A stretch of DNA of 64,000 bases from CPC320 sp002336405 (GTDB taxonomy: Bacteria > Pseudomonadota > Alphaproteobacteria > Rhodobacterales > Rhodobacteraceae): positions 62,001 to 126,000 of the forward strand of contig CASIAN010000014.1 in the NCBI GenBank assembly GCA_949372595.1, in the 5' to 3' direction. Numbering within the stretch: the first letter of the stretch is position 1; every line of letters begins with the position of its first letter. Positions 25,872 through 34,350 of the stretch are shown one piece after another. Position numbers and translations under genes: made by a program. The notes under the pieces are model-generated. The model ran no database searches. It was not told the DNA's origin and saw only the letters and a list, made by a program, of their open reading frames with translations.

Positions 25872-27562
25872 GGTTGGGGGCCATTGGTGTTGTCGTGTTG
25901 GTCCACCAGGACTTGAGCCGCAGCGCACAGGCCATCCGACACTGGTCTCAAGCAGGATGCGCCGTGGTCGTCCATGTCGACAGGGCCGTCACATCCTCAG
26001 CTCATGAGCGTTTTCTGCGGGACTTGAGCGATCTTCCAAAGGTGAAGTTTTGCGCCCGACAGCGCTGTGAATGGGGGACATGGGGCCTGGTGGCAGCCAG
26101 TCAGTTCGCCTGCGAAATGATGCTTGCTAATTTTGCTGATCCACAACATATTTATCTCGCCTCTGGGTCGTGTCTGCCCATCCGGCCGGTGCAAGATCTT
26201 ATTTCCTATCTTGAAGCAAATTCTGCCACGAATTTCATCGAGTCCACCACCGTCTCAGATGTCCCTTGGAGCATTGGTGGATTGCATAAAGAACGGTTTC
26301 AACTGCGCTTTCCCTTTGCCTGGAAAAGCCAGCGTTGGCTGTTTGATCTATCGGTTCGTTTGCAGCGAGCACTCGGCCTCAAGCGGCGTCTCCCACAGGG
26401 GATCACACCTCATCTTGGCAGCCAGTGGTGGTGTCTGACACGCAGCACCGTTTCGGCGATTTTAAACGACCCCAAGCGACCAATTTATGAGCGGTATTTC
26501 CGCCGGGTCTGGATTCCGGACGAGAGTTATTTCCAAACGCTGGTACGACATCATTCAACGCAAATTGAAAGCAGATCGCTTACCCTTGCTAAATTTGATG
26601 TTCAAGGAAAGCCACATGTCTTCTATGATGATCATCTCGAGATACTCGGCCAATCGGGTTGTTTTGTAGCGCGCAAACTCTGGGCTGGGGCCGATAAGCT
26701 GTACACCGCTTTTCCAATGGCCTCTGATACCACGCGCGACAGCACACACAGGTCGTCCGATGCGCTTAACCATCTGTTTGCAGAATCAGCCGCCCGCGGC
26801 AGCAAAGGTCGGGTGGGACTTTACATGCAAAGCAGATTTCCTCACCAAGATCCTCATGCCCCTCTGACGGCGGCAAAATATACCGTTCTCGAAGGATTTT
26901 TTGATCTTTTCCACGATTTCCAGGCTTGGCTTTCACAGACAACAGACAACAAACAAGCCCAAATACATGGGCATCTATTCGCCCACGAGGCTGCCGTTTT
27001 TGCGGGTCAGAAAACCACTATTAGGGGCAGCCTCAGCAACAGCGCAACACTGCGTGACAACAACCCAACCGCATTTTTGACCAATTTGATCTGGAACACC
27101 CGCGGCCAGCATCAATGCTTTCAATTTGGACCGCATGACGTCCAAAAAATTGGTAAAATTCTGCCACAAGACTCGAATGCCCAGATTTTTATCATCACCG
27201 GCGCATGGCTGGTGCCACTATCGCAATCGGTTGAAAGCCTTGCAGAAATACACGCCAAGGCCCTGCGTTTGCATGCAGCAGAATCGAAGCATCTGGCCTT
27301 GTTGCGCGCCCCTTGGGTCAAAGCCAAAGTACACATCTGGCCATTATCACAGATTATCGCCAACCCAAAACTGCAACTGCATGAAATCCTGAAAGCCATA
27401 GAACCGAACGCCAAATGCCCGACAACAGTACCAGAAATTAATCTGGACCCAATTGCGTTCCCCGCCTTTGTGCGCGCCCTTGAAAATCAGGGCATGCACC
27501 GCGGTTTGGCCGGAAATCTTAACACTGTGAAACGCATCATAGCTGGCCCAGAGATCCCATGA
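25868..27562 (+). CDS. Core-2/I-branching (GT14-like) glycosyltransferase with C-terminal extension
   Basis: A 564-residue protein. Residues about 1-270 match the Branch/GT14 family of beta-1,6-N-acetylglucosaminyl- and xylosyltransferases: GVVVLVHQDLSRSAQAI, VVHVDR, HIYLASGSCLPIRP, LGSQWWCLTRSTV and PDESYFQTLVRH are in the expected order. Residues about 280-564 form a roseobacter-specific extension (DUF5928-like from memory) of unknown role, with ARGSKGRVGLYMQSRFPHQD. The ATG at 25868 overlaps the stop of the preceding glycosyltransferase gene. In animals this family builds branched glycans and proteoglycan linkers; here it likely makes a branched surface glycan. Confidence 0.82.
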   Translation: MRLGAIGVVVLVHQDLSRSAQAIRHWSQAGCAVVVHVDRAVTSSAHERFLRDLSDLPKVKFCARQRCEWGTWGLVAASQFACEMMLANFADPQHIYLASGSCLPIRPVQDLISYLEANSATNFIESTTVSDVPWSIGGLHKERFQLRFPFAWKSQRWLFDLSVRLQRALGLKRRLPQGITPHLGSQWWCLTRSTVSAILNDPKRPIYERYFRRVWIPDESYFQTLVRHHSTQIESRSLTLAKFDVQGKPHVFYDDHLEILGQSGCFVARKLWAGADKLYTAFPMASDTTRDSTHRSSDALNHLFAESAARGSKGRVGLYMQSRFPHQDPHAPLTAAKYTVLEGFFDLFHDFQAWLSQTTDNKQAQIHGHLFAHEAAVFAGQKTTIRGSLSNSATLRDNNPTAFLTNLIWNTRGQHQCFQFGPHDVQKIGKILPQDSNAQIFIITGAWLVPLSQSVESLAEIHAKALRLHAAESKHLALLRAPWVKAKVHIWPLSQIIANPKLQLHEILKAIEPNAKCPTTVPEINLDPIAFPAFVRALENQGMHRGLAGNLNTVKRIIAGPEIP

Positions 27563-27587
27563 AAAGAACATCAAAAAGGTACATACA

Positions 27588-29018
27588 GTGCTCCGAAAAT
27601 TTGATTATTTCGTAATTTTTGCAGAAATGCGAACAGGATCAAACCTGTTAGAGTCCAAATTGAATATGTTTGTCGACCTGCAAAGTGTCGGCGAGGCTTT
27701 CAACCCAAATTTTATCGGGACACCCAAAACCAGAAAGGTGATGGAGGTCAGCTTGCTGGACCGCGCTCAAAATCCCATACCACTCCTTGAGAAAATCAAA
27801 CAACCCTCACAGACCATTCACGGCTTTAGATATTTCCATGATCACGACCCACGGGTGCTTTTGCCCTGCTTGCTCGATCTGCGCTGTGCGAAAATCATCC
27901 TGACGCGCAATCCAGTCGAAAGCTACATATCGTGGAAAATCGCCCGCCAGACCGGTCAGTGGAAATTACAAAATATCAACCGCCGAAAAGAAAACCAAAA
28001 AATAGCTTTTGACGCAAAAGAATTTTCAGAATATCTCACCCAGATTCAGAACTTTAATCTGTATCTGAACGCCCGGTTGCAAACCACCGGACAAACCGCC
28101 TTTCAACTAAACTATGAGGATTTGCAAAATCAGGACGTGATCAATGGCACAGCCCAGTTCCTTGGCAGCACTGGTGAGATAGAGGCCGTTAAGGCAAAAC
28201 TGTTGCCCCAAAACCCGGTCGCCTTGTCAGAGAAAGTTGAGAACTTTCCAGCAATGCAAGCAGAGCTGGCTCAAATCGACCGCTTCAACCTTGCAAGAGT
28301 ACCTGATTTCGAGCCACGCCGCAGACCCGTCATTTCACATTATATCGCCACCTCAAGAGGCTCCTTGTTGTTTATGCCAGTCCGCTCTGGACCTGTGGAG
28401 ACAATCAGCCAATGGCTCGCGGCGCTAGATGACGTGGATCTCTCAGAGCTATTGACAGCTTTTGATCCCCCAGCGCTCAAAAGCTGGCAACAAGCCCACC
28501 CAGGCCACCGCAGTTTCACCGTGATCCGGCATCCCGTCGCGCGGGCACACTATGTATTTTGCACTCGAATTCTATCAACTGAACCCCAGCAATTCAGCCG
28601 TATACGCAACATATTGGGACGATTTTTTCATATAAAACTGCCAGAAAATGCCAATGATCACGCCTACGATCTCGCGGCACACCGTACCGCGTTTATGCAG
28701 TTTCTGCGGTTTTTGAGTGCCAACTTGACGAACCAGACCAATATCCGTATCGACCCAAACTGGGCGTCACAAAGCCAAATAATTCGGGCCATGGCCTATA
28801 ATGCGCATCCTGATATGATCATTCGCGAGAACGAGATGGATGTCTATCTACGGGCGCTTGCCCTGCAAACTGGCTATAGTTCGAGCGCCAAGGTCGCGGC
28901 AGAACCAAGCCACACACCTTTCACCTTGGATGAAGTATACGACGACCAGATCGAGGCCCTTGCTCAAACCGCCTATGCAACAGACTATACCACTTTCGGC
29001 TTTGGTAAGTTCAAATGA
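27588..29018 (+). CDS. NodH-like sulfotransferase with duplicated half
   Basis: A 476-residue protein. The N-terminal half shows the PAPS-binding loop in FAEMRTGSNLLESKLN (about 11-26) and the 3'-phosphate segment KIILTRNPVESYISWKIAR (about 100-118), as in the NodH family. The C-terminal half repeats the pattern in weaker form (RSGPVETISQWLAAL and HRSFTVIRHPVARAHYVF), so it looks like a tandem sulfotransferase pair in one chain, known in roseobacters. The GTG at 27588 has AAAAAGG 7 nt upstream. The context (glycosyltransferases, galU, cysQ) suggests that it sulfates an exported glycan or glycolipid. Confidence 0.82.
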   Translation: MLRKFDYFVIFAEMRTGSNLLESKLNMFVDLQSVGEAFNPNFIGTPKTRKVMEVSLLDRAQNPIPLLEKIKQPSQTIHGFRYFHDHDPRVLLPCLLDLRCAKIILTRNPVESYISWKIARQTGQWKLQNINRRKENQKIAFDAKEFSEYLTQIQNFNLYLNARLQTTGQTAFQLNYEDLQNQDVINGTAQFLGSTGEIEAVKAKLLPQNPVALSEKVENFPAMQAELAQIDRFNLARVPDFEPRRRPVISHYIATSRGSLLFMPVRSGPVETISQWLAALDDVDLSELLTAFDPPALKSWQQAHPGHRSFTVIRHPVARAHYVFCTRILSTEPQQFSRIRNILGRFFHIKLPENANDHAYDLAAHRTAFMQFLRFLSANLTNQTNIRIDPNWASQSQIIRAMAYNAHPDMIIRENEMDVYLRALALQTGYSSSAKVAAEPSHTPFTLDEVYDDQIEALAQTAYATDYTTFGFGKFK

Positions 29019-29112
29019 ACACCAAGCCAGGCCAAAAAGACAACAACCGCTCACCCTAAGCGAACGACCCCAAGCGCATCCAATTTCGGCTAACCCGTCT
29101 CAGCGGCCCGGC

Positions 29113-29577
29113 CTAAGCCGCTCTGTCACGTTCAAGTTCGGTGAGGATTGTATAGATTTTGGCAGCATCAGGATTAGCGCGTAGCTTGGCACAAATCGAG
29201 GGTTCACGCAGCGTGCGCGACACCAGTGCCAGAGCTTTGAGATGCTCAACTCCGGCAGCTTCTGGCGCAAACAAGCAAAACACCACGTCGACAGGTTGGC
29301 GGTCAACCGCCCCAAAATCAATCGGCTTTTCCAACAGCATGAACACGCCAGAAACAGCTGATAGATCCCGAATGCGGGCATGGGGCAAGGCCACACCCTG
29401 TCCGACCCCGGTCGACCCAAGGCCCTCACGCTCAAGCAGCGCCTGCAAGGCACTGTCGGATTCAATCCCGTAAATGGATTCCGTATGCTCAGCCAAATCT
29501 TGCATCAAGCGCTTCTTGCTGGATACATTGGCGATTACTTTCACGGCCTCTGGCTTTAATAAGTCAAAAAGATTCAT
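29113..29577 (-). CDS. ptsN: Nitrogen-regulatory PTS IIA protein PtsN
   Basis: A 154-residue EIIA-Ntr. The phosphorylatable histidine is in QGVALPHARI (about residue 67), preceded by EREGLGSTG, the conserved loop. Phosphorylated through PtsP and NPr, it signals carbon/nitrogen status and potassium homeostasis by protein contacts. Downstream of hpf as in most proteobacteria; rpoN, the usual third partner, is absent. It is convergent with the sulfotransferase gene. Confidence 0.93.
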   Translation of the reverse strand: MNLFDLLKPEAVKVIANVSSKKRLMQDLAEHTESIYGIESDSALQALLEREGLGSTGVGQGVALPHARIRDLSAVSGVFMLLEKPIDFGAVDRQPVDVVFCLFAPEAAGVEHLKALALVSRTLREPSICAKLRANPDAAKIYTILTELERDRAA

Positions 29578-29623
29578 AAATCCTGCTTTTTCTCAATCAA
29601 AGGGGATCAATCAACGCGTTGCC

Positions 29624-30199
29624 TCAAGTCTGGGTCTGCGGCTCAATCCATCCTATATTGCCATCATCGCGACGATAGACGACATTAATGCCTTTGCTTC
29701 CCTCGTTTTGAAACACCAAAACTGGCGCTCCTGCTAATTCCATCTGCATCACAGCTTCGCCCACCGACAAGTTTTGTATTCCAGTCGCTGTTTCGGCGAT
29801 AATAACGGGTGCTAGACTGTCTGGCTCTGATTCTTCCGACTGGCCAACAGACTCTAGAATATACTGGGATGCCCCAAAAAGTGCAACAGGTTCAGGTCTA
29901 TCTTTGTGATGATCCTTCAACCGCCGTTTGTACCGGCGCAGCTGTTTCTCCATTTTTGCGCCACAATTGTCAAAGGCCCCGTAAATCTCAACTGCCCGGG
30001 CTTTCGCCTGTGCCGTCAGCCCCGTCGACAGGTGAACCGTCGCCTCACAAACAAATTCATGCGCATCTTTCGAAAAACTGATGGTCGCACCCACGGGTCG
30101 CTCCGCATATTTTTGGACAATAACATTAAGCTCATTGCGAACATGGTTCTGTAGGGCTTCGCCAATATTAATTTGTTGGCCACTAATTTGATAGCGCAT
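29624..30199 (-). CDS. hpf: Long-form ribosome hibernation promoting factor
   Basis: A 191-residue protein with an N-terminal S30AE/YfiA domain (1 to about 100: MRYQISGQQINIGEALQNHV) and a C-terminal dimerisation domain (about 130-190: QNLSVGEAVMQMELAGAPVLVF...RRDDGNIGWIEPQ). The long form makes 100S ribosome dimers in stationary or starved cells. It lies 46 bp before ptsN on the same strand. Confidence 0.94.
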   Translation of the reverse strand: MRYQISGQQINIGEALQNHVRNELNVIVQKYAERPVGATISFSKDAHEFVCEATVHLSTGLTAQAKARAVEIYGAFDNCGAKMEKQLRRYKRRLKDHHKDRPEPVALFGASQYILESVGQSEESEPDSLAPVIIAETATGIQNLSVGEAVMQMELAGAPVLVFQNEGSKGINVVYRRDDGNIGWIEPQTQT

Positions 30200-30448
30200 T
30201 TGAACTCCTTAATGTTATTTTAGAATGTTATGTTGCACGCACCACTCTTAATTAGGGACGGTGAAGCGGCACAAAGAGAGGTAAATGGCGTTTTCGGCTC
30301 GCATGCTGCCGCAAGCCATTTTAAAAGCACCACACCCCAAGCACGCTGATCGGAACCCACCATACTTCTATCATGCCTGTGAGGATTTGTTTGTCAACAA
30401 AAGCCTCATCAAAAGGGGGGGGGCACACGGACCAAGCCACGGTTTTCA
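30200..30448 (-). other. Intergenic segment between lptB and hpf
   Basis: 249 bp without a gene. It should hold the hpf promoter. TTGACA occurs on the minus strand (30397-30392), but no good -10 box stands 16-18 nt from it, so I do not assign a promoter. A G9 tract (30415-30423) lies 26 bp from the lptB stop. In many proteobacteria rpoN occupies this position. Confidence 0.6.
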
Positions 30449-31204
30449 TTAAATATTGAAATTATCGCCAAGATAAACGCGCCGCACGTTTTCATTTTGC
30501 ACCACGTCTCCGGGGGACCCCGACATCAGCATCGTCCCTTCGTGAAGGATATAGGCCCGGTCGACGATTTCCAACGTTTCGCGAACATTGTGGTCGGTAA
30601 TCAACACCCCGATGCCTCGGGTCTTCAGCTCTGTCACCAGATTCCTGATATCCCCAACCGAAATTGGGTCAACCCCCGCAAAGGGTTCATCGAGCAACAG
30701 ATAGCGCGGGTTTGCCGCAAGGCAGCGCGCAATTTCCACCCGACGTCGTTCCCCACCAGACAAAGCCAGTGCCGGTGCACGCCGCAGATGTTCAATGGAA
30801 AAGTCGGACAACAACTCTTCCAACCGCTCGCGTCTCTTGTGCCCGTCCTTCACTGAAATATCCAAAATAGCCAAGATATTATCTTCAACACTCAGCCCAC
30901 GGAAAATCGACATTTCCTGAGGTAGATAGCCAATACCAAGTCTTGCCCGGCGATACATCGGCAAGCCAGTTACGTCTTGCCCATCGATAATAACCTGCCC
31001 AGCTTCGGGGATGATCAACCCGGCGATTGCATAAAAACTAGTGGTCTTGCCAGATCCGTTCGGGCCCAAGAGCCCCACCACTTCACCCCGCGCCAAATCC
31101 AGAGTTACATCCCGGATAATCACACGATTCTTATAGCTTTTACGCAAGTTTACGACCCTCAGGCCGGCATTGGCATTCTCTGCAACCAGCGCCGGAGCCG
31201 TCAT
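30449..31204 (-). CDS. lptB: LPS export ABC transporter ATPase LptB
   Basis: A 251-residue ATPase that powers the LptBFGC complex extracting LPS from the inner membrane. Walker A GPNGSGKTT (about 49-57), ABC signature LSGGERRRVEIAR, Walker B YLLLDEPFAGVDP and switch histidine in LITDHNVRETL are all intact. It overlaps lptA by ATGA, so translation is coupled. LptF and LptG are encoded elsewhere. Confidence 0.96.
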   Translation of the reverse strand: MTAPALVAENANAGLRVVNLRKSYKNRVIIRDVTLDLARGEVVGLLGPNGSGKTTSFYAIAGLIIPEAGQVIIDGQDVTGLPMYRRARLGIGYLPQEMSIFRGLSVEDNILAILDISVKDGHKRRERLEELLSDFSIEHLRRAPALALSGGERRRVEIARCLAANPRYLLLDEPFAGVDPISVGDIRNLVTELKTRGIGVLITDHNVRETLEIVDRAYILHEGTMLMSGSPGDVVQNENVRRVYLGDNFNI

Positions 31205-31698
31205 GATTTGCTTTTGGGTTGCAAGACCGTTTTCACACGCCCAATCATCTGTGCAGATCCATCCTTAAGATCAATGCGCATCTGCTTTGCTGAAAGAGCA
31301 AAGTTACCCTGCATTAGAACCACATTACCCGACATCAAAACTGTCCGGGATTGCACATCGTATTCTGCGCCATCTGCTTCGGCAGCCTCTGCGCCACTGA
31401 CCAGCACCACACCGTCACTAGCATTGATCGTCGCAATCATCGATGTATCATTGTCATAGCTAACCAGCACCTTTGCGGCCGACAGCCGCAACACGCCTTG
31501 GCTGATCAGCACATCACCCGAAAAAACCACCGTTCCATTGCTCTGATCGACTTCGAGGGATTCAGAGGTAATTTCAATCGGCGCATCTGCGGCGAGGTCT
31601 TTTCCTCCAAAGGCGAGGCTTGCGTTTTCCGCTACTGCAATCAGCGGAACCAACAGGAAAAAAATACCTGAAATAAAATTTTTGCAAGCCCGTTGCAC
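31201..31698 (-). CDS. lptA: LPS transport periplasmic protein LptA
   Basis: A 165-residue periplasmic OstA/LptA-family protein forming the beta-jellyroll bridge between membranes. An N-terminal signal peptide (FISGIFFLLVPLIAVAE) precedes the OstA domain (ITSESLEVDQSNGTVVFSGDV, then LSAAKVLVSY...VQSRTVLMSGNVVL). Its start is 10 bp after the lptC stop and its stop overlaps lptB. Confidence 0.93.
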   Translation of the reverse strand: MQRACKNFISGIFFLLVPLIAVAENASLAFGGKDLAADAPIEITSESLEVDQSNGTVVFSGDVLISQGVLRLSAAKVLVSYDNDTSMIATINASDGVVLVSGAEAAEADGAEYDVQSRTVLMSGNVVLMQGNFALSAKQMRIDLKDGSAQMIGRVKTVLQPKSKS

Positions 31699-31708
31699 TA
31701 TCTCAACC

Positions 31709-32314
31709 CTATTCGGTTTGTTTGCTTGTTAGAATCACACCATTTGTGAAAAGTAAATGCAAGGCTTTATCTTTGTTTCCAGAAGTCAAAATCATTTTAC
31801 CCGCCTGAAAGCTGCCGACAGGCCCTGCCCCGCGCACTTCACCATCCGTCTCAATGTGCAGACTATTCAGCGACGAATACAATGCCTCGGTTTCAATTGT
31901 GTATCCACTAGAGCTGTTTAGCGAAACACCCCCCGTCAATTGCGCCCGATCAGCCCCCACATCAAGGACACCACTTTGCGAGGACATAACGACCAGCGTC
32001 TCTGCTTTGGTTTTGATCTGCACCGTGACATTATCTGCCGATAGACGTCCCAAATCACCACTATCGGGACGGGCTGCATCAGCCGACAGCGTCAAGCTTA
32101 ACCCATTTTCGGTTGTTCCAACAAAATAGGGCCCAGTGATCTGCTGTTCTCTGATCCGCTCTTGCAACGCAATGTCAAGAAACGGCAAGGATGTCGGCGG
32201 AGTACGGGCGCGCGAAAACAAAAACAACGTCGACAGCAATCCAAGCGCAATCAACGGCAAGATGACTTTCAGCCAAGCAACTACCCCGGAATAGGTGTTT
32301 GGAAGCCTGACCAT
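31709..32314 (-). CDS. lptC: LPS export protein LptC
   Basis: A 201-residue bitopic inner-membrane protein. One N-terminal helix (VAWLKVILPLIALGLLSTLFLF) is followed by a periplasmic OstA-like domain of repeated beta strands (SLTLSADAARPDSGDLGRL...YTIETEALYSSLNSLHIETDG). LptC passes LPS from LptBFG to LptA. Its start lies 3 nt downstream of the kdsD stop, which implies one transcript kdsD-lptC-lptA-lptB. Confidence 0.9.
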   Translation of the reverse strand: MVRLPNTYSGVVAWLKVILPLIALGLLSTLFLFSRARTPPTSLPFLDIALQERIREQQITGPYFVGTTENGLSLTLSADAARPDSGDLGRLSADNVTVQIKTKAETLVVMSSQSGVLDVGADRAQLTGGVSLNSSSGYTIETEALYSSLNSLHIETDGEVRGAGPVGSFQAGKMILTSGNKDKALHLLFTNGVILTSKQTE

Positions 32315-32317
32315 ATG

Positions 32318-33286
32318 TCACCCAAGCCCAGCGCGAAGACAGTCATGAATGTGCAAAACCCCGACCGGCTCCCCGGCCCGCTCCAGATCACACACAAACA
32401 AACAAGTGATCTTACGGTCGTTCATCAGCGACAACGCCTCTTCTGCCAGGGCCAAAGGTTGGATTGTCGCGGGGTTGGGCGTCATAACTTCACCCGCTTT
32501 ATACTCGAGTAGACCATCCATATGCCGACGCAGATCACCGTCAGTTATAATTCCGGCCAAGCGGCTGTGATCATCTAGAACCCCAACCACGCCAAAGGCT
32601 TTTTGGCTGATTTCAATCAAGACCTGCGGCATCTGACCAGACGTCGCCACCAGTGGCATCTCAGCGCCCACGTGCATCAGATCTTTTACCGTCATCAGGC
32701 GGGCACCCAATTTACCCCCGGGGTGGAAATCGTGAAACCGCGCCGGAGTGAAATTGCGGTGCTGCATCAGGGCAACCGCCAACGCATCGCCCAGCGCAAG
32801 TGTCATCGTGGTGCTGCTTGTGGGCACAATGCCCGTGCCACAGGCCTCGGCAACCTCGGGCAAGACCAGCCCGACGTCCGATTGCTTGATCAACGTCGAA
32901 CCGGCTTTGCTGGCAACACCAATCAACGGAATTTGAAACCGCCGCGTATAGGCGATGATATCACTCAACTCGGGCGTCTCACCGGAATTAGACAGCACCA
33001 GCACCACATCCCCCTGTGCCAGCATACCAAGATCGCCATGGCTGGCCTCGGCGGGGTGTACGAAATGAGCAGGCGTGCCAGTACTGGCAAAGGTGGCGGC
33101 TATCTTGCGTCCGATATGGCCCGATTTCCCCATGCCACTGACAATGATCCGGCCCTTGGCATTCAAAAGCAAGTCCACCGCCTGCGACAAGCTGTCATCC
33201 AGCACGCTTTCTAAACGTTCCAGCGCGGCTGCCTCGGCACGGATCACCCGCTTGGCTGTGTCCAGAAATGTCCGCTGCTCAGTCAT
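32318..33286 (-). CDS. kdsD: D-arabinose 5-phosphate isomerase (KdsD/KpsF)
   Basis: A 322-residue isomerase making arabinose 5-phosphate for Kdo. The SIS domain (about 35-180) has VSGMGKSGHIGRKIAATFAS, LVLSNSGETPEL and PTSSTTMTLALGDALAVAL. Two CBS domains (about 205-320) follow: VKDLMHVGAEMPLV and EVMTPNPATIQ. The ATG at 33286 (MTEQRTF) is chosen from homologues. kdsC, which would complete the pathway, is absent. It starts 16 bp after the rnd stop and probably shares its transcript. Confidence 0.94.
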   Translation of the reverse strand: MTEQRTFLDTAKRVIRAEAAALERLESVLDDSLSQAVDLLLNAKGRIIVSGMGKSGHIGRKIAATFASTGTPAHFVHPAEASHGDLGMLAQGDVVLVLSNSGETPELSDIIAYTRRFQIPLIGVASKAGSTLIKQSDVGLVLPEVAEACGTGIVPTSSTTMTLALGDALAVALMQHRNFTPARFHDFHPGGKLGARLMTVKDLMHVGAEMPLVATSGQMPQVLIEISQKAFGVVGVLDDHSRLAGIITDGDLRRHMDGLLEYKAGEVMTPNPATIQPLALAEEALSLMNDRKITCLFVCDLERAGEPVGVLHIHDCLRAGLG

Positions 33287-33302
33287 CTCGGTTGACCCGC
33301 CA

Positions 33303-33914
33303 TCAATGCGCAAAAATATCGGTTTCGGGCCAGCCCGCCAAATCAAGCTGCGCCCGCATCGGCAGAAAATCAAAACAGGCCTGCGCCATTTCCATCCGAC
33401 CCTCGCGTTCAAGTCGCTTGTTCAGCGCCTCGCGCAAACGGTGCAGATACAGCACATCCGAGGCGGCATAGTCGAGCTGCGCTGCAGTCAGTTGCGGGCT
33501 ACCCCAATCGCTGGATTGCTGCTGTTTGGATACATCCACGTCAAGCAATTCCTGCAACAGGTTTTTCAGCCCATGCCGGTCAGTATAGGTCCGGATGAGT
33601 TTGCTGGCAATTTTGGTGCAATACACTGGTGCAGTCAGCGCACCAAAAGCCTTGTACATCGCGGCGATATCGAAGCGACCGAAATGAAACAATTTCAGCA
33701 CCTTGGGATTGGTAAGTAACCGGCACAGGTTGGGTGCTTGGGTCTGGCCAATCGCCACTTGCACCAGATGTGCATCGCCGTCACCCCCCGATAATTGCAC
33801 CACACACAGTCTGTCGCGGTGGGGGTGCAAACCCATGGTTTCGCAATCGATTGCGACAAACGGACCAAGATCCAAACCGTCGGGCAAATCGCCCTGATAT
33901 AAATGATTGGCCAC
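33303..33914 (-). CDS. rnd: Ribonuclease D-like 3'-5' exonuclease
   Basis: A 203-residue DEDDy exonuclease with the motifs VAIDCETMGLHP (Exo I, D and E), LFHFGRFDIAAMYKAFG (Exo II) and LDYAASDVLYLHRL (Exo III, Y..D). Only the exonuclease domain is present; the HRDC domains of longer RNase D are absent, which is normal for the short alphaproteobacterial form. Role: trimming of tRNA precursors and other structured RNA 3' ends. It heads the kdsD-lpt transcript. Confidence 0.93.
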   Translation of the reverse strand: MANHLYQGDLPDGLDLGPFVAIDCETMGLHPHRDRLCVVQLSGGDGDAHLVQVAIGQTQAPNLCRLLTNPKVLKLFHFGRFDIAAMYKAFGALTAPVYCTKIASKLIRTYTDRHGLKNLLQELLDVDVSKQQQSSDWGSPQLTAAQLDYAASDVLYLHRLREALNKRLEREGRMEMAQACFDFLPMRAQLDLAGWPETDIFAH

Positions 33915-34350
33915 GCTAAATATCCTGATTGCAATTACTGATACTTCTCTACTAAGGCGTCCCTATCGACTATGCAACGCCAGCGGTTGCAATTGTGCGG
34001 CGGCGCATTGATCCAAAAAACATCCCAGCCATGTGACATCCGGCCAGCTTGCATCCAGTCACCTGCCACTTGGCACCGTCACATCGGGCCAATGACGTTC
34101 TGCTCCAGACACCGTGCAGGTGCAAAATAAGGTTTCGACAAGCGACCTGACTGCGGTTACGGTTTTGATTTGAACATTCTGCTTGGCGCCAACATTTGGT
34201 ACACTCTGAATATGGTGACACGCGCCTTGAACACGCAAACAGGGACCTTGCCCAAGCGCACCGGTGCCACGACAGCACTGGCAATCAATGCAGCGTGGCC
34301 ACACTGTACAGACAGGCCAGGACCCCGATAGACCAAGACAAGGATACCAT
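33915..34350. other. 436-bp intergenic region upstream of the acyl-CoA cluster
   Basis: No supportable gene on either strand. It separates the rnd-kdsD-lpt transcript from the 3-hydroxyacyl-CoA dehydrogenase gene and should contain both promoters. The segment 34021-34067 has a weak direct repeat (CATCC at 34021, 34037 and 34052, spacing 15-16 bp) resembling the short tandem repeats seen elsewhere in the window. The AAGGAT ribosome-binding site of the next gene is at its right end. Confidence 0.6.

Noticed and set aside
29102..29122. AGCGGC/GCCGCT stem at the ptsN end as terminator
   Set aside because: It includes the ptsN stop codon and no T-run follows on either strand.
30369..30397. TTGACA as the -35 box of an hpf promoter
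   Set aside because: No acceptable -10 hexamer lies 16-18 nt away (ATGATA is a poor match).
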